Source: Burkholderia sp. BCC0506
GTDB taxonomy: Bacteria > Pseudomonadota > Gammaproteobacteria > Burkholderiales > Burkholderiaceae
Direction of reading: 5' to 3'
Assembly: GCF_902833145.1 (NCBI RefSeq)
Contig: NZ_CADFEN010000012.1
Coordinates: forward strand, 124,001 to 188,000
DNA: 64,000 nt
The translations under genes and the position numbers were made by a program. Of this stretch, positions 10,408 to 20,796 are shown in pieces (the stretch's first letter is position 1; every line of letters begins with the position of its first letter). The notes below the pieces were generated by a model, which saw only the letters and a program-made list of their open reading frames with translations, ran no database searches and was not told where the DNA came from.

Positions 10408-11805
10408 ATGTCCTATACGGAGACGATCGGTCCGCGCACGTACCGCTTCGCGGACCTGAAGACGCTGCTCGCGAAGGCGAGCCCGCTGCGTTCCGGCGAC
10501 CAGCTCGCCGGCGTCGCGGCGGCGAGCGAGGAGGAGCGCGTCGCCGCGAAGATCGCGCTCGCGGGCGTGCCGCTGAAGGCGTTCCTGAACGAAGCGGTGA
10601 TCCCGTACGAAGACGACGAGGTCACGCGCCTCATCATCGACGATCACGACGCACAGGCCTTTGCCGACATCTCGCACCTCACCGTCGGCGATTTCCGCAA
10701 CTGGCTGCTGTCGCCCGCGGCCGACGGCGCGGCGCTCGAACGGATCGCGCCGGGCCTCACGCCCGAGATGGTCGCGGCCGTGTCGAAGCTGATGCGCAAC
10801 CAGGACCTGATCGCGGCGGCGAGGAAGCGCCGCGTCGTCACGCGCTTTCGCAACACGGTCGGGCTGGCCGGCCGGATGTCGGTGCGGCTGCAGCCGAATC
10901 ACCCGACCGACGACGTGAAGGGCATCGCCGCATCGATGCTCGACGGGCTGATGTACGGCTGCGGCGACGCGATGATCGGCATCAACCCGGCCACCGACAG
11001 CCTGGCGGCGATCGTGAAGCTGCTCGCGATGATCGACGGCTTCCGCGAACGCTACGGCGTGCCGACGCAATCGTGCGTGCTCACGCACGTGACCAACACG
11101 ATCGCGGCGATCGAGAAGGGCGCGCCGGTCGACCTCGTGTTCCAGTCGATCGCGGGCACCGAGAAGGCCAATGCCAGTTTCGGGATCTCGCTCGCGCTGC
11201 TTGCCGAGGCGCGCGAGGCCGCGTTGGCGCTGAAGCGCGGCACGGTCGGCAACAACCTGATGTATTTCGAGACGGGGCAAGGCAGCGTGCTGTCGGCGAA
11301 CGCGCATTTCGGCGTCGACCAGCAGACCTGCGAAGTGCGCGCGTATGCGGTCGCGCGCAAGTTCGAGCCGTTCCTCGTGAACACGGTGGTCGGCTTCATC
11401 GGGCCCGAATACCTGTACGACGGCAAGCAGATCATCCGCGCGGGGCTCGAGGATCACTTCTGCGGCAAGCTGCTCGGCGTGCCGATGGGCTGCGACATCT
11501 GCTACACGAACCACGCGGAAGCCGACCAGGACGACATGGACACGCTGCTGACGCTGCTGGGGGCGGCCGGCATCAACTTCATCATGGGGATTCCCGGCGC
11601 GGACGACGTGATGCTGAACTACCAGAGCACGTCGTTCCACGACCAGCTCTACGTGCGCGAGGTGCTCGGCCTGCGTCGCGCGCCCGAGTTCGAGGAATGG
11701 CTGGAGACGATGGAGATCGCCGACGCGCACGGCGCGCTGCGCGCGGCGAATGCACGCGTGCCGCTGCTCGCGGGCGCGAACGACTGGATGGGGGTGTCCG
11801 CATGA
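10408..11805 (+). CDS. eutB: Ethanolamine ammonia-lyase heavy chain
   Basis: A 465-residue large subunit of the adenosylcobalamin-dependent ammonia-lyase, which splits ethanolamine to acetaldehyde and ammonia. Family signatures include GRMSVRLQPNHPTDDVKGIAASMLDGLMYGCGDAMIGINP (split here by position, about 155-194), FETGQGS and GCDICYTNHAEADQDDMD. Length equals the usual ~455-465. The start follows AAGGAGATTCGAACG. The stop overlaps the eutC start (ATGA), so the two subunits are translationally coupled. No microcompartment shell genes are nearby, so acetaldehyde is presumably dealt with in the cytosol. Confidence 0.96.
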   Translation: MSYTETIGPRTYRFADLKTLLAKASPLRSGDQLAGVAAASEEERVAAKIALAGVPLKAFLNEAVIPYEDDEVTRLIIDDHDAQAFADISHLTVGDFRNWLLSPAADGAALERIAPGLTPEMVAAVSKLMRNQDLIAAARKRRVVTRFRNTVGLAGRMSVRLQPNHPTDDVKGIAASMLDGLMYGCGDAMIGINPATDSLAAIVKLLAMIDGFRERYGVPTQSCVLTHVTNTIAAIEKGAPVDLVFQSIAGTEKANASFGISLALLAEAREAALALKRGTVGNNLMYFETGQGSVLSANAHFGVDQQTCEVRAYAVARKFEPFLVNTVVGFIGPEYLYDGKQIIRAGLEDHFCGKLLGVPMGCDICYTNHAEADQDDMDTLLTLLGAAGINFIMGIPGADDVMLNYQSTSFHDQLYVREVLGLRRAPEFEEWLETMEIADAHGALRAANARVPLLAGANDWMGVSA

Positions 11806-12599
11806 GCGACGCCGTCGAGAAGAACCCGTGGGCGCAACTGAAGGCGTTCACGAACGCGCGGATCGCGCTCGGCCGCGCGGGCAACAGCCTGCCGACCGCG
11901 CCGCTGCTCGCCTTCAACCTGTCGCATGCGCAGGCGCGCGACGCGGTGCACCAGCCGCTCGACGCGGACGCGCTGCGGCGCGAGATCGAGGCGGCCGGCC
12001 TGCTGCCGACGCTGCGCGTGCAGAGCGCGGCGCCCGACCGCGACCATTACCTGCGCCGGCCCGATCTCGGCCGCAAGCTGTCGGACGACAGCCGCGGGCT
12101 GCTGGCCGGCTACGGGGCGGCGCTCGACGAAGCGCCCGATGTCGTGTTCGTGGTCGGCGACGGGCTGTCGGCGTTCGCGGCCGCGAAGCAGGCGCTGCCG
12201 CTGTTGCAGGCGGTGCGGCCGCGGCTCGACGCGGACGGCTGGCGGATCGGCCCGGTGGTGGTCGCGACGCAGGCGCGCGTCGCGCTCGGCGACGAGATCG
12301 GCGAGCTGCTGCGCGCGAAGGTGGTCGCGATGCTGATCGGCGAACGGCCGGGGCTCAGCTCACCGGACAGCCTCGGCGTCTACCTGACGTGGGCGCCGAA
12401 GGTCGGCTGTCACGACGCGCTGCGCAACTGCATCTCGAACGTGCGGCCCGAAGGGCTGCCGCACGCGGCCGCCGCGCACAAGCTGCATTACCTGATGACG
12501 CATGCGCGCAGGCTCGGGCTGACGGGCGTCGGGCTGAAGGACGACAGCGACGCGCTGCTGCCGGCGGAGGAAGCGGAGCGGATCGGGGCGACTACCTGA
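11802..12599 (+). CDS. eutC: Ethanolamine ammonia-lyase light chain
   Basis: A 265-residue small subunit that binds adenosylcobalamin with EutB. Signatures are LRRPDLGRKLSDDSR (about 85-99), VFVVGDGLSAFAA, MLIGERPGLSSPDSLGVYLTW and NCISNVRPEGLPHAAAAHKL. It begins inside the eutB stop codon (ATGA overlap). It lacks the longer N-terminal extension of the enterobacterial subunit, the segment linked there to microcompartment targeting, which agrees with the absence of shell genes. Its 3' end overlaps the convergent LysR-type gene by eight bases. Confidence 0.95.
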   Translation: MSDAVEKNPWAQLKAFTNARIALGRAGNSLPTAPLLAFNLSHAQARDAVHQPLDADALRREIEAAGLLPTLRVQSAAPDRDHYLRRPDLGRKLSDDSRGLLAGYGAALDEAPDVVFVVGDGLSAFAAAKQALPLLQAVRPRLDADGWRIGPVVVATQARVALGDEIGELLRAKVVAMLIGERPGLSSPDSLGVYLTWAPKVGCHDALRNCISNVRPEGLPHAAAAHKLHYLMTHARRLGLTGVGLKDDSDALLPAEEAERIGATT

Positions 12600-13476
12600 A
12601 CAGCCGCTCGCACAGGAAATCGACGAACACGCGCAGCTTCGGCGACAACTGCCGGCTCGACGGCCACACGATCGAGAATTGCCCCGGCGCGATCCGGTAG
12701 TCGTCGAGCACGGTGACGAGCGCGCCCTGTTCGAGCGCGTCGCGCGCGAGGAAATCGGGCATGTAGCCGATGCCGAGCCCCGCGAGCACGGCGCCGCGCA
12801 GCGCCTCCATGTTGTTGCAGGTCATCGCGGTGCGCAGCTTCAGCGGCGTGCCGTCGTCGGCCGCGAGCGCCCAGTCCTGCAGCTTGCCGGTGGTCGGGAA
12901 GCAGTAGCGCACGCAGTCGTGCGCTTCGAGCTCGCGCGGCGTGCGCGGCATCCCGGCCTGCGCGAGATACGCGGGCGTCGCGCACAGCACGAACGCGAAC
13001 GGGCCGAGCCGCCGCGACATCAGGCTCGAATCGGACAGCGGGCCGCTGCGGATCACCGCGTCGAAACCGCCTTCGACCACGTCGACCATCCGGTCGTTGA
13101 AATCGAGATCGAGCTCGATGTCCGGATAGCGTTGCCGGAATTCGGGCAGCACCGGCAGCAGGAAGCGGTAGCCGATCACCGGCAGGCTCACGCGCAGCTT
13201 GCCGCGCGGGCGTTGCGCGGACGCCGTCACGGTCGCCTCCGCGTCGCGGAAATCCTCGAGGATGCGCTGGCAGCGCTCGTAGAAATGCCGCCCCTCGTCG
13301 GTGAGCGTCACGCGCCGCGTCGTGCGGTTGAACAGCCGCACGCCGAGCGACTGCTCCAGTTTCGCGATCGTCTTGCCGACCGCCGATGCCGAGATGCCGA
13401 GCGCGCGGCCGGCCGCGACGAAGCTCAGCGCTTCGGCGGTGCGGACGAACGCGACGATGCCGGTGAGGTTTTCCAT
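12592..13476 (-). CDS. LysR family transcriptional regulator
   Basis: A 294-residue LysR regulator. The N-terminal helix-turn-helix reads FVRTAEALSFVAAGRALGISASAVGKTIAKLEQSLGVRLFNRTTRRVTLTDEG (about 9-61). The effector-binding domain runs from about 90 to the end. The start at 13476 gives the standard family N-terminus; an in-frame alternative at 13503 adds nine unmatched residues. It is divergent from the MFS gene across about 150 bases, the usual arrangement in which a LysR protein controls its neighbour. Its 3' end overlaps the end of eutC. Effector unknown. Confidence 0.9.
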   Translation of the reverse strand: MENLTGIVAFVRTAEALSFVAAGRALGISASAVGKTIAKLEQSLGVRLFNRTTRRVTLTDEGRHFYERCQRILEDFRDAEATVTASAQRPRGKLRVSLPVIGYRFLLPVLPEFRQRYPDIELDLDFNDRMVDVVEGGFDAVIRSGPLSDSSLMSRRLGPFAFVLCATPAYLAQAGMPRTPRELEAHDCVRYCFPTTGKLQDWALAADDGTPLKLRTAMTCNNMEALRGAVLAGLGIGYMPDFLARDALEQGALVTVLDDYRIAPGQFSIVWPSSRQLSPKLRVFVDFLCERLFR

Positions 13477-13628
13477 CGAATCGAAGGGCGTGCGGCGACG
13501 CACGCTGCCACGTCAATTGCGGAATTTTAGTCCGTTATATGTGGAACTTCGTGTGGTTTTTCACGGATTGAATCGGATTTATCTTCTGTCGTTCCGATGG
13601 CGCATCCGCGCCGGCTTTTCGAGGAGCG

Positions 13629-15269
13629 ATGATGGATCACCCTGTTTCACCTGTTTCAGCCCTGGCCGCGCGCCGGCGGGCATGGGTGCTGGCCGCCGTC
13701 TGCATGGCCGCCGTCGCGCTGCCGCTGTCGTTTTCGGGCGGCGCGGTCGCGACGCCGGCGATCGGCCGCGATCTGCACGGCAGCCCGGTCGCGATGAACT
13801 GGATCACCAACGCGTTCATGCTCGCGTTCGGCAGCTTCCTGATGGCGTCGGGCGCGCTGGCCGACCAGTTCGGCCGCAAGCGCCTGTTCGCGATCGGCGT
13901 CGGCGGCTTCACGCTGATGTCGGTCGCGCTCGCGTTCGCGCCGTCGATGCTCGCGGTCGACTTGCTGCGCGCCGCGCAAGGGCTTTCGGCGGCCGCGGCG
14001 CTGGCCGGCGGCACGGCCGCGCTCGCGCAGGAGTTCGACGGCGCGGCGCGCACGCGTGCATTCAGCCTGCTCGGCACGACCTTCGGGATCGGGCTCGCGT
14101 TCGGGCCCGTGCTGGCCGGCGGGCTGATCGGGCATTACGGCTGGCGCGCGATCTTCGTGACGAGCGCGCTGGCCGGCGTGCTGTCGCTCGCGTTCGGGCT
14201 GCCGCGCATGCACGAGTCGCGCGACCCGCACGCGACCGGGCTCGACTGGCCCGGCACGGCCGCGTTCACGACCGCGCTGACGCTGTTCACGTTCGGCGTG
14301 ATCGAGGCGCCCGCGCGCGGCTGGTCGAGCGCGCCCGTGATCGCGCTGCTGGCCGGCGCGGCGCTCAGCGCGTGCGCGTTCGTGACGATCGAGACGCGCG
14401 TCGCGCGGCCGATGCTCGACCTGTCGCTGTTTCGCATCGCGCGCTTCGTCGGCGTGCAGGTGCTGCCGGTGTCGACCTGTTGCTGCTACATCGTGCTGCT
14501 CGTCGTGCTGCCGCTGCGCTTCATCGGCATCGACGGCTTCAGCGAGATCGACGCCGGCTGGCTGATGCTCGCGATCTCCGCGCCGATGCTGGTCGTGCCG
14601 CTCGTCGCGGCGACGCTCACGCGCTGGCTGTCGGCCGGCGTGATTTCAGGGCTCGGGCTGCTGGTCGCGGCGGCCGGGCTCGTGTGGCTCGGGATCGCGT
14701 TGCGCGGCGGCGCGGGGCCGGCGGCGATCGCGCCGATGCTCGCGATCGGCGTCGGCGCTGGCATGCCGTGGGGGCTGATGGACGGGCTGTCGGTGAGCGT
14801 CGTGCCGAAGGAGCGCGCGGGGATGGCGACGGGCATTTTCAGCACGACGCGCGTGGCCGGCGAGGGGATCGCGCTGGCGATCGTCGGCGCGGTGCTGGCC
14901 ACGCTCGCGCAAGCGGGGCTCGCACGGGCGGCCGGCACCGCCGCCGCGCCGGATGCGACGCTGCGGGCCGCCGCGCGGCTCGCGACCGGCGATCTCGCGG
15001 GCGCGGCGGCCGCGTTGCCGGGCGTCGGTCGCGCGGCATTGATCGCGAGCTACACGCACGCGTTCGACCGGCTGCTGATCGCGCTGGCCGTCGTCACGGT
15101 GCTGTGCGCGGTGGTGGTGTTCGGGTTTCTCGGCGGACGGCCGGCTGCCGACGAAGCGGGCGACAAAGCGGCCGACAAGGCGCGCGACGAGGCGGACGGT
15201 CATGTGCACGCCGATGTGTCGGCGCGCAGCGGGATCGAGCCGGCCTGTGCGGAGACGCACGGGCGCTGA
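13629..15269 (+). CDS. MFS drug/proton antiporter, DHA2 (EmrB/QacA) type
   Basis: A 546-residue, about 14-helix major facilitator. Motifs include WITNAFMLAFGSFLMASGALADQFGRKRLF (motif A with preceding helix), the antiporter motif C region GTTFGIGLAFGPVLAGGLIG, and a cytoplasmic tail rich in Ala/Asp/Lys (ADEAGDKAADKARDEADG), which is unusual but low complexity. It is divergent from the LysR regulator and presumably controlled by it. Substrate unknown; family members export toxic hydrophobic compounds. Together with the LysR gene it interrupts the ethanolamine genes. Confidence 0.88.
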   Translation: MMDHPVSPVSALAARRRAWVLAAVCMAAVALPLSFSGGAVATPAIGRDLHGSPVAMNWITNAFMLAFGSFLMASGALADQFGRKRLFAIGVGGFTLMSVALAFAPSMLAVDLLRAAQGLSAAAALAGGTAALAQEFDGAARTRAFSLLGTTFGIGLAFGPVLAGGLIGHYGWRAIFVTSALAGVLSLAFGLPRMHESRDPHATGLDWPGTAAFTTALTLFTFGVIEAPARGWSSAPVIALLAGAALSACAFVTIETRVARPMLDLSLFRIARFVGVQVLPVSTCCCYIVLLVVLPLRFIGIDGFSEIDAGWLMLAISAPMLVVPLVAATLTRWLSAGVISGLGLLVAAAGLVWLGIALRGGAGPAAIAPMLAIGVGAGMPWGLMDGLSVSVVPKERAGMATGIFSTTRVAGEGIALAIVGAVLATLAQAGLARAAGTAAAPDATLRAAARLATGDLAGAAAALPGVGRAALIASYTHAFDRLLIALAVVTVLCAVVVFGFLGGRPAADEAGDKAADKARDEADGHVHADVSARSGIEPACAETHGR

Positions 15270-15384
15270 CGACTGCCGCGCGACGCATCGGCGCGTTCCG
15301 TTTGTCGGTCACGCGCCCGTCGCGCCCGGACGGTCCGTCGATCAGCGCCTCACCTCATGTTGCGCAACGCGCAACCGTCGCGCA

Positions 15385-15861
15385 TCACGCCAGCACGAGC
15401 GGCGGCAGGGCCGCATCCGTGCGCGCCTGCGCACGTTCCACCTCGATCACGAGATAACGCAGCGCATCCGGCCACAGGTGCGCGTGCCGCTGCGCGTCCT
15501 CGTCGAGCGTCGCGCGGCCCTGCACGAGCCACGTCGTCTGGCGCACGAAATCGACGAACAGCAGTGCGATGGCCGGATTCACGAGCAGGTTGCCGATCGT
15601 GTTGAGCAGGTTGTTGCCCGCGAAGTCGGGCAGTACCAGCGTGCGGCGATCCGGGACATCGACGAGCGGCGTGAACGAACCGTCGGCGCGCGGCTGGCGG
15701 CCGCGGTACGAACAGTCGGCGTTGCCGGCCGCGTCGGCGGTCGCGACGATCAGGAAAGCCTGCTCGCGAATGAATGCGATGGCGTCGTCGGTCAGGGGGC
15801 CGCGATCGTTCATGGTGTCGGTCGGCGTGGGCGCCGTGGCGTGTGGATCCGCAACGGTCAT
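15385..15861 (-). CDS. Pyridoxamine 5'-phosphate oxidase-fold flavoprotein
   Basis: A protein of 158 residues (start 15861) or 142 (start 15813) with the split-barrel flavin-binding fold. Visible segments are [30 protein letters not shown] (first strand pair), [31 protein letters not shown] and WLVQGRATL. These belong to the PNPOx-like family, whose members bind FMN or F420-like cofactors and reduce small molecules; true vitamin-B6 oxidase activity is not implied. It is divergent from the aldehyde dehydrogenase gene. The protein encoded at 17851-18399 shares the LLFVDFVR and GRATL segments, so the two are relatives. Confidence 0.78.
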   Translation of the reverse strand: MTVADPHATAPTPTDTMNDRGPLTDDAIAFIREQAFLIVATADAAGNADCSYRGRQPRADGSFTPLVDVPDRRTLVLPDFAGNNLLNTIGNLLVNPAIALLFVDFVRQTTWLVQGRATLDEDAQRHAHLWPDALRYLVIEVERAQARTDAALPPLVLA

Positions 15862-16144
15862 GCAAGCGACATGCCACGCGGCGCGGCACGCCTCCGCGGG
15901 CGGCGCGCGTGCGCGCACTGTGGAAATTCCGAACACCGGCCCCGCCGCTGCGCAACCGCGGTGTTCAGAATCGGCACACCCGCCGTGTTGCGTGCGTGAA
16001 CACCGCACGGTGCGAGCACCGGCCGGCCTCGATCGACATGCTCCCGATCCCGTCCGTTCTGTTTGGCACGCATGTTGCGTAAACGGGACCAGCGCATTCC
16101 AACCGGCGCTGTACTCACACAAGCACGATGAACAGGAGACATGT

Positions 16145-17671
<1,527 letters not shown>

Positions 17672-17685
17672 TCGCCGACGCCGGC

Positions 17686-17721
17686 GCGAAGGGCCGCGGC
17701 CGGTTCGGCCCGGCCCTTCGC
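17686..17721 (+). terminator. Hairpin downstream of exaC
   Basis: GCGAAGGGCC (17686-17695) pairs perfectly with GGCCCTTCGC (17712-17721), beginning 14 bases after the dehydrogenase stop. No clear T-run follows. Probable terminator. Confidence 0.5.
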
Positions 17722-17850
17722 CCGGTTCGATTTCCCGATTCAACCGTCGGCGCCGGTTGCGTTTTTCTGCGCGGCCGGCGCCGGCAACGCTGCCGGCCGC
17801 CGCGCGTTCGCGGCGGCACGGTGCGCCGATGCGTGCGACGACCCCCAAGC

Positions 17851-18399
17851 ATGGCAGAACCGCCCCGATTCTTTCCCCGTCACCCGGTATTCCATCCGGG
17901 CGAACTCGACGCGCAACACCGCTTCGGCGTCGCCGACGAAGCCGAGCGGATGAGCGATGCCGTGACCACGCGGCTGAGCCTCGGTGTGCGGCAGTTCGTC
18001 GAATCGCAACCGTTCATGTTCGTCGGTCTGGTATCTGGCGCCGGTGCATCGATGACCTGCGACATCGTGCAAAGCCGGCGCGACGCGAACGGCGATCTGC
18101 TGCCGGTCGTGCGCGTGATCGATACGAAGACGCTGCGGTTCGCGTTGCCGGCCGCGCATGACGGCGACGGCGGCCGGCTCGACGCGGCTGCCTGCGACGG
18201 CAGCGGGGTCGGATTGCTGTTCGTCGATTTCGTGCGCGGCCTGCGCTACCGGATCAACGGTCGCGCCACGCTGCGCGCCGATCTGCCGGAAGCCGACGCG
18301 GCGCCGTGGGCGGCCGGCAGCGCAATCGTCGAGCTGGCGATCGCGCAGGCCTACGGCAATTGCGGCACGCGGGTCGTGCGGCTGAAGCCGGCCCGGTAG
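17851..18399 (+). CDS. Pyridoxamine 5'-phosphate oxidase-fold protein, second copy
   Basis: A 182-residue protein beginning MAEPPRFFPRHPVFHPGE, with the split-barrel features [58 protein letters not shown] and a C-terminal AYGNCGTRVVRLKPAR. The LLFVDFVR and GRATL pieces match the protein at 15385-15861, but this copy has its own N-terminal extension. It lies between the aldehyde dehydrogenase and eutR on the same strand. A flavin-dependent reductase linked to aldehyde or ethanolamine metabolism is a guess from context. The start is chosen as the first ATG that leaves the domain intact. Confidence 0.7.
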   Translation: MAEPPRFFPRHPVFHPGELDAQHRFGVADEAERMSDAVTTRLSLGVRQFVESQPFMFVGLVSGAGASMTCDIVQSRRDANGDLLPVVRVIDTKTLRFALPAAHDGDGGRLDAAACDGSGVGLLFVDFVRGLRYRINGRATLRADLPEADAAPWAAGSAIVELAIAQAYGNCGTRVVRLKPAR

Positions 18400-18612
18400 C
18401 CGGCATCCGGGCGAGGGGCGGCGGGCGGCGGCGCGCATGCGCGGTCGCCGCGCGGATCGCACCGGCGGCGTGCGCGGCATGCCGCCTTCGGGTGCGCCCG
18501 CATGGCGCGCATCGGCCGGACAGCGTGGAATGGCGGGTTGCTCGCCGGGCCATGCGGTTCGGCACGGGACTTGCGTGATACGCACGGTTCCGCGCAGGTG
18601 AGGGAGGACACG

Positions 18613-19629
18613 ATGAATCGACATGTGGCGTGTACGGAGGAGCCGACCGCCGAAGACACGCGGCGCAGCGCGCAGGGCGACGACGCGTTCGCCGGGCAGG
18701 CCGTCGTCAGCGTCGCGCACGATGCGGACGAGCAGGCGCGCAACCTGATCGGCTGGCGGCAAACCTACGACCAGCTCGCGGCCGGCCGCTTCGTCGGCAC
18801 GTTGACCGAGCTGCCGCTCGACACGATGAAGCTGTTTCGCGAATCGACCAGCCACCTGCTGCGCCAGGCGTGCGAAGTGCGCGGCGATGCGTACTGGTTC
18901 GGCATCCCGCTCGTGTGCGACGGCTCGGCGCGCGTCGATGCGTGCCGCATCGGCCCCGGCGCACTCGCGTTCCGGCCCGGCAACGTCGAATTCGAGCTGG
19001 TGACGCCCGCGCAGTTCTCGATCTACGGCGTCGTCGTGCGCGGCGACGTGCTGCGCCGCTACGCGGCGGAAGTCGAGCGTCGCGCGCTCGACGAGCGGCT
19101 CTTCACGCAGCGCGTGATGCAGGTCGGCGACGCGCGGCTCGCGCGCCTGTGCGCGCTGCTCGGCCGCCGGCTCGACGGCGCGGTGGCGATGGCCGGCCCG
19201 CTGCCCGATGCGCAGCGCGACGACCTGCAGGCCGAAGTGCTGGCCGCGCTGTTCGATGCGTGTTCGCAGCCGGCCGACGACGGCAGCGGCGCCGCGCCGT
19301 CGACGCGCCGCTGGATCGTCGACCAGGCGCGCGATTACGTGCTCGCGCACCGCACGCGCCCGGTCGGCGTGCCCGAGCTGTGCGAACAGTTGCACGTGAG
19401 CCGGCGCACGCTGCAGTACTGCTTCCAGGACGTGCTCGGGATGGCGCCCGCGACCTATCTGCGCACGCTGCGGCTGAACGGCGCGCGGCGCGATCTGTGC
19501 GGGCGCGCGGCCGGCTCGGTGCAGGACGTCGCGGAGGCGTGGGGCTTCTGGCATCTGAGCCAGTTCGCGACCGATTACCGGCGCCTGTTCGGCAAGCGGC
19601 CGTCGGAGACGCTGCGCGATCGCGCGTGA
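18613..19629 (+). CDS. eutR: Ethanolamine operon transcriptional regulator (AraC family)
   Basis: A 338-residue AraC-type activator that resembles enteric EutR along its whole length: WRQTYDQLAAGRFVGTLTELPLDTMKLFRESTSHLLRQ (about 46-83), YWFGIPLVCDG, FRPGNVEFELVTPAQFSIYGVV, and a C-terminal double helix-turn-helix with PELCEQLHVSRRTLQYCFQ and WGFWHLSQFATDYRRLFGKRPSETL. Enteric EutR activates eut genes with ethanolamine and B12. AGGGAGG precedes the ATG. It sits downstream of the dehydrogenase, about 6 kb from eutBC, which supports one regulon for permease, lyase and dehydrogenase. Confidence 0.9.
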   Translation: MNRHVACTEEPTAEDTRRSAQGDDAFAGQAVVSVAHDADEQARNLIGWRQTYDQLAAGRFVGTLTELPLDTMKLFRESTSHLLRQACEVRGDAYWFGIPLVCDGSARVDACRIGPGALAFRPGNVEFELVTPAQFSIYGVVVRGDVLRRYAAEVERRALDERLFTQRVMQVGDARLARLCALLGRRLDGAVAMAGPLPDAQRDDLQAEVLAALFDACSQPADDGSGAAPSTRRWIVDQARDYVLAHRTRPVGVPELCEQLHVSRRTLQYCFQDVLGMAPATYLRTLRLNGARRDLCGRAAGSVQDVAEAWGFWHLSQFATDYRRLFGKRPSETLRDRA

Positions 19630-19692
19630 GGGGCGCGGCCGGGCACGCCGCGGCCGTTTCGACCGTCCCGCTTGCCGCCGCGCCGGCTTCGC

Positions 19693-20796
19693 TCAGATGG
19701 CCCGCGCTGCCGCATCGCGCGGTGCGGGCCACGCCAGCGCGTCCCAGTCGATGGCGCGGTAGGCGGCTTCGACCGCCGCCAGATCGTCCGGCTGCTCGCT
19801 GCGATGCAGCCCGTGCAATTCGGCCGGCACGTCGAGCATGACCGCCTCGCAGTGCGGATAGTCACGTACGCGCAAGGCGGGCCCGATCGTCGTGAAGCAC
19901 GCGAGCGTCGGCACGTCGAAACCGTCGGCGAGATGCACGGCCGCCGTGTCCGGCGCGAACAGCAGGCTCGCCCCCTTGATCCACGCGATGAAGCGTGCGG
20001 TGTCGGCCGCGTCGCGGCTCACATCCACGTAAGCCGGATGCGCGAGCGGGCCGAAGCCGACTACCGGCAATCCGTAACGCTGCGCGAGCCGGTCCACGAA
20101 CGCGACGCGCAGCGCGGGCGGCACGCTGCGCACCGCGGTGCTCGCATTCGGGCAGAACAGCACGTACGGCCGCCGCCATTCGGCCGGCAGCGCGGGCAGC
20201 GGCAGCCGCGCGAGCCAGCGGTTGCGCTTCGCGGCGGCCGGCACGGCGGCCGGATCGGCGCCGAGCGCGTCGAGGAAGAAGTCGATCATCGGCAGTCGCG
20301 CGAACGCGGGCCAGTACAGATGATTGCCGACGTCGATGCAACGCGCGTCGGCGGGTAGCGCATCGGCGGGGCACGGCAGCGTGCGCGACGGCGCGACGAC
20401 GTCGGCCGCGAGCGCATACAGCGCCTCGACATAGCGCGGCGCGCGCGCCGGCCGGTACAGCGTGAAGCGCAGGCCCGCATGTGCCGCGCGCAGTGCGGCG
20501 AGGGCCGTGAGCCCGATCACCGAATCGCCGAGCGTGACGCCCATCCCGTTGATCACGTGGACGTGCCGCGCATCGCCGTAATCGAGCCGGAACGGCCGGT
20601 GCGCGGCGTGCAGCAGGCCGAGCGCGGGCGCGGCCGCCATGTAGCCTTCGGCGCGCACGTCGCCATGCTCGAGGTCGTACGGCGCGACGAGCGCGCCGTC
20701 GGGCGCGAGCAGCGTGCCGGGGCAGGCCAGCGCGTCGTCGTGCGACAGCGCGGCGGCGGGCGGCGCGGTGTGCATGTCCACGTTCACCGCCGTCAT
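19693..20796 (-). CDS. GT9/heptosyltransferase-like protein
   Basis: A 367-residue protein with the two Rossmann halves of glycosyltransferase family 9. An early segment HVHINGMGVTLGDSVIGLTALAALRAAHAGLRFTLYRPAR resembles the nucleotide-sugar fold entry, and KGASLLFAPDTAAVHLADGFDVPTLACFTT is the GT9-type C-terminal motif with the His and Asp of the donor site. Its ATG overlaps the stop of the preceding ThDP-enzyme gene (ATGA), so the two are translationally coupled. Such a pairing is not a standard LPS arrangement; the acceptor is unknown. About 60 residues before the fold are unmatched. Confidence 0.7.
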   Translation of the reverse strand: MTAVNVDMHTAPPAAALSHDDALACPGTLLAPDGALVAPYDLEHGDVRAEGYMAAAPALGLLHAAHRPFRLDYGDARHVHVINGMGVTLGDSVIGLTALAALRAAHAGLRFTLYRPARAPRYVEALYALAADVVAPSRTLPCPADALPADARCIDVGNHLYWPAFARLPMIDFFLDALGADPAAVPAAAKRNRWLARLPLPALPAEWRRPYVLFCPNASTAVRSVPPALRVAFVDRLAQRYGLPVVGFGPLAHPAYVDVSRDAADTARFIAWIKGASLLFAPDTAAVHLADGFDVPTLACFTTIGPALRVRDYPHCEAVMLDVPAELHGLHRSEQPDDLAAVEAAYRAIDWDALAWPAPRDAAARAI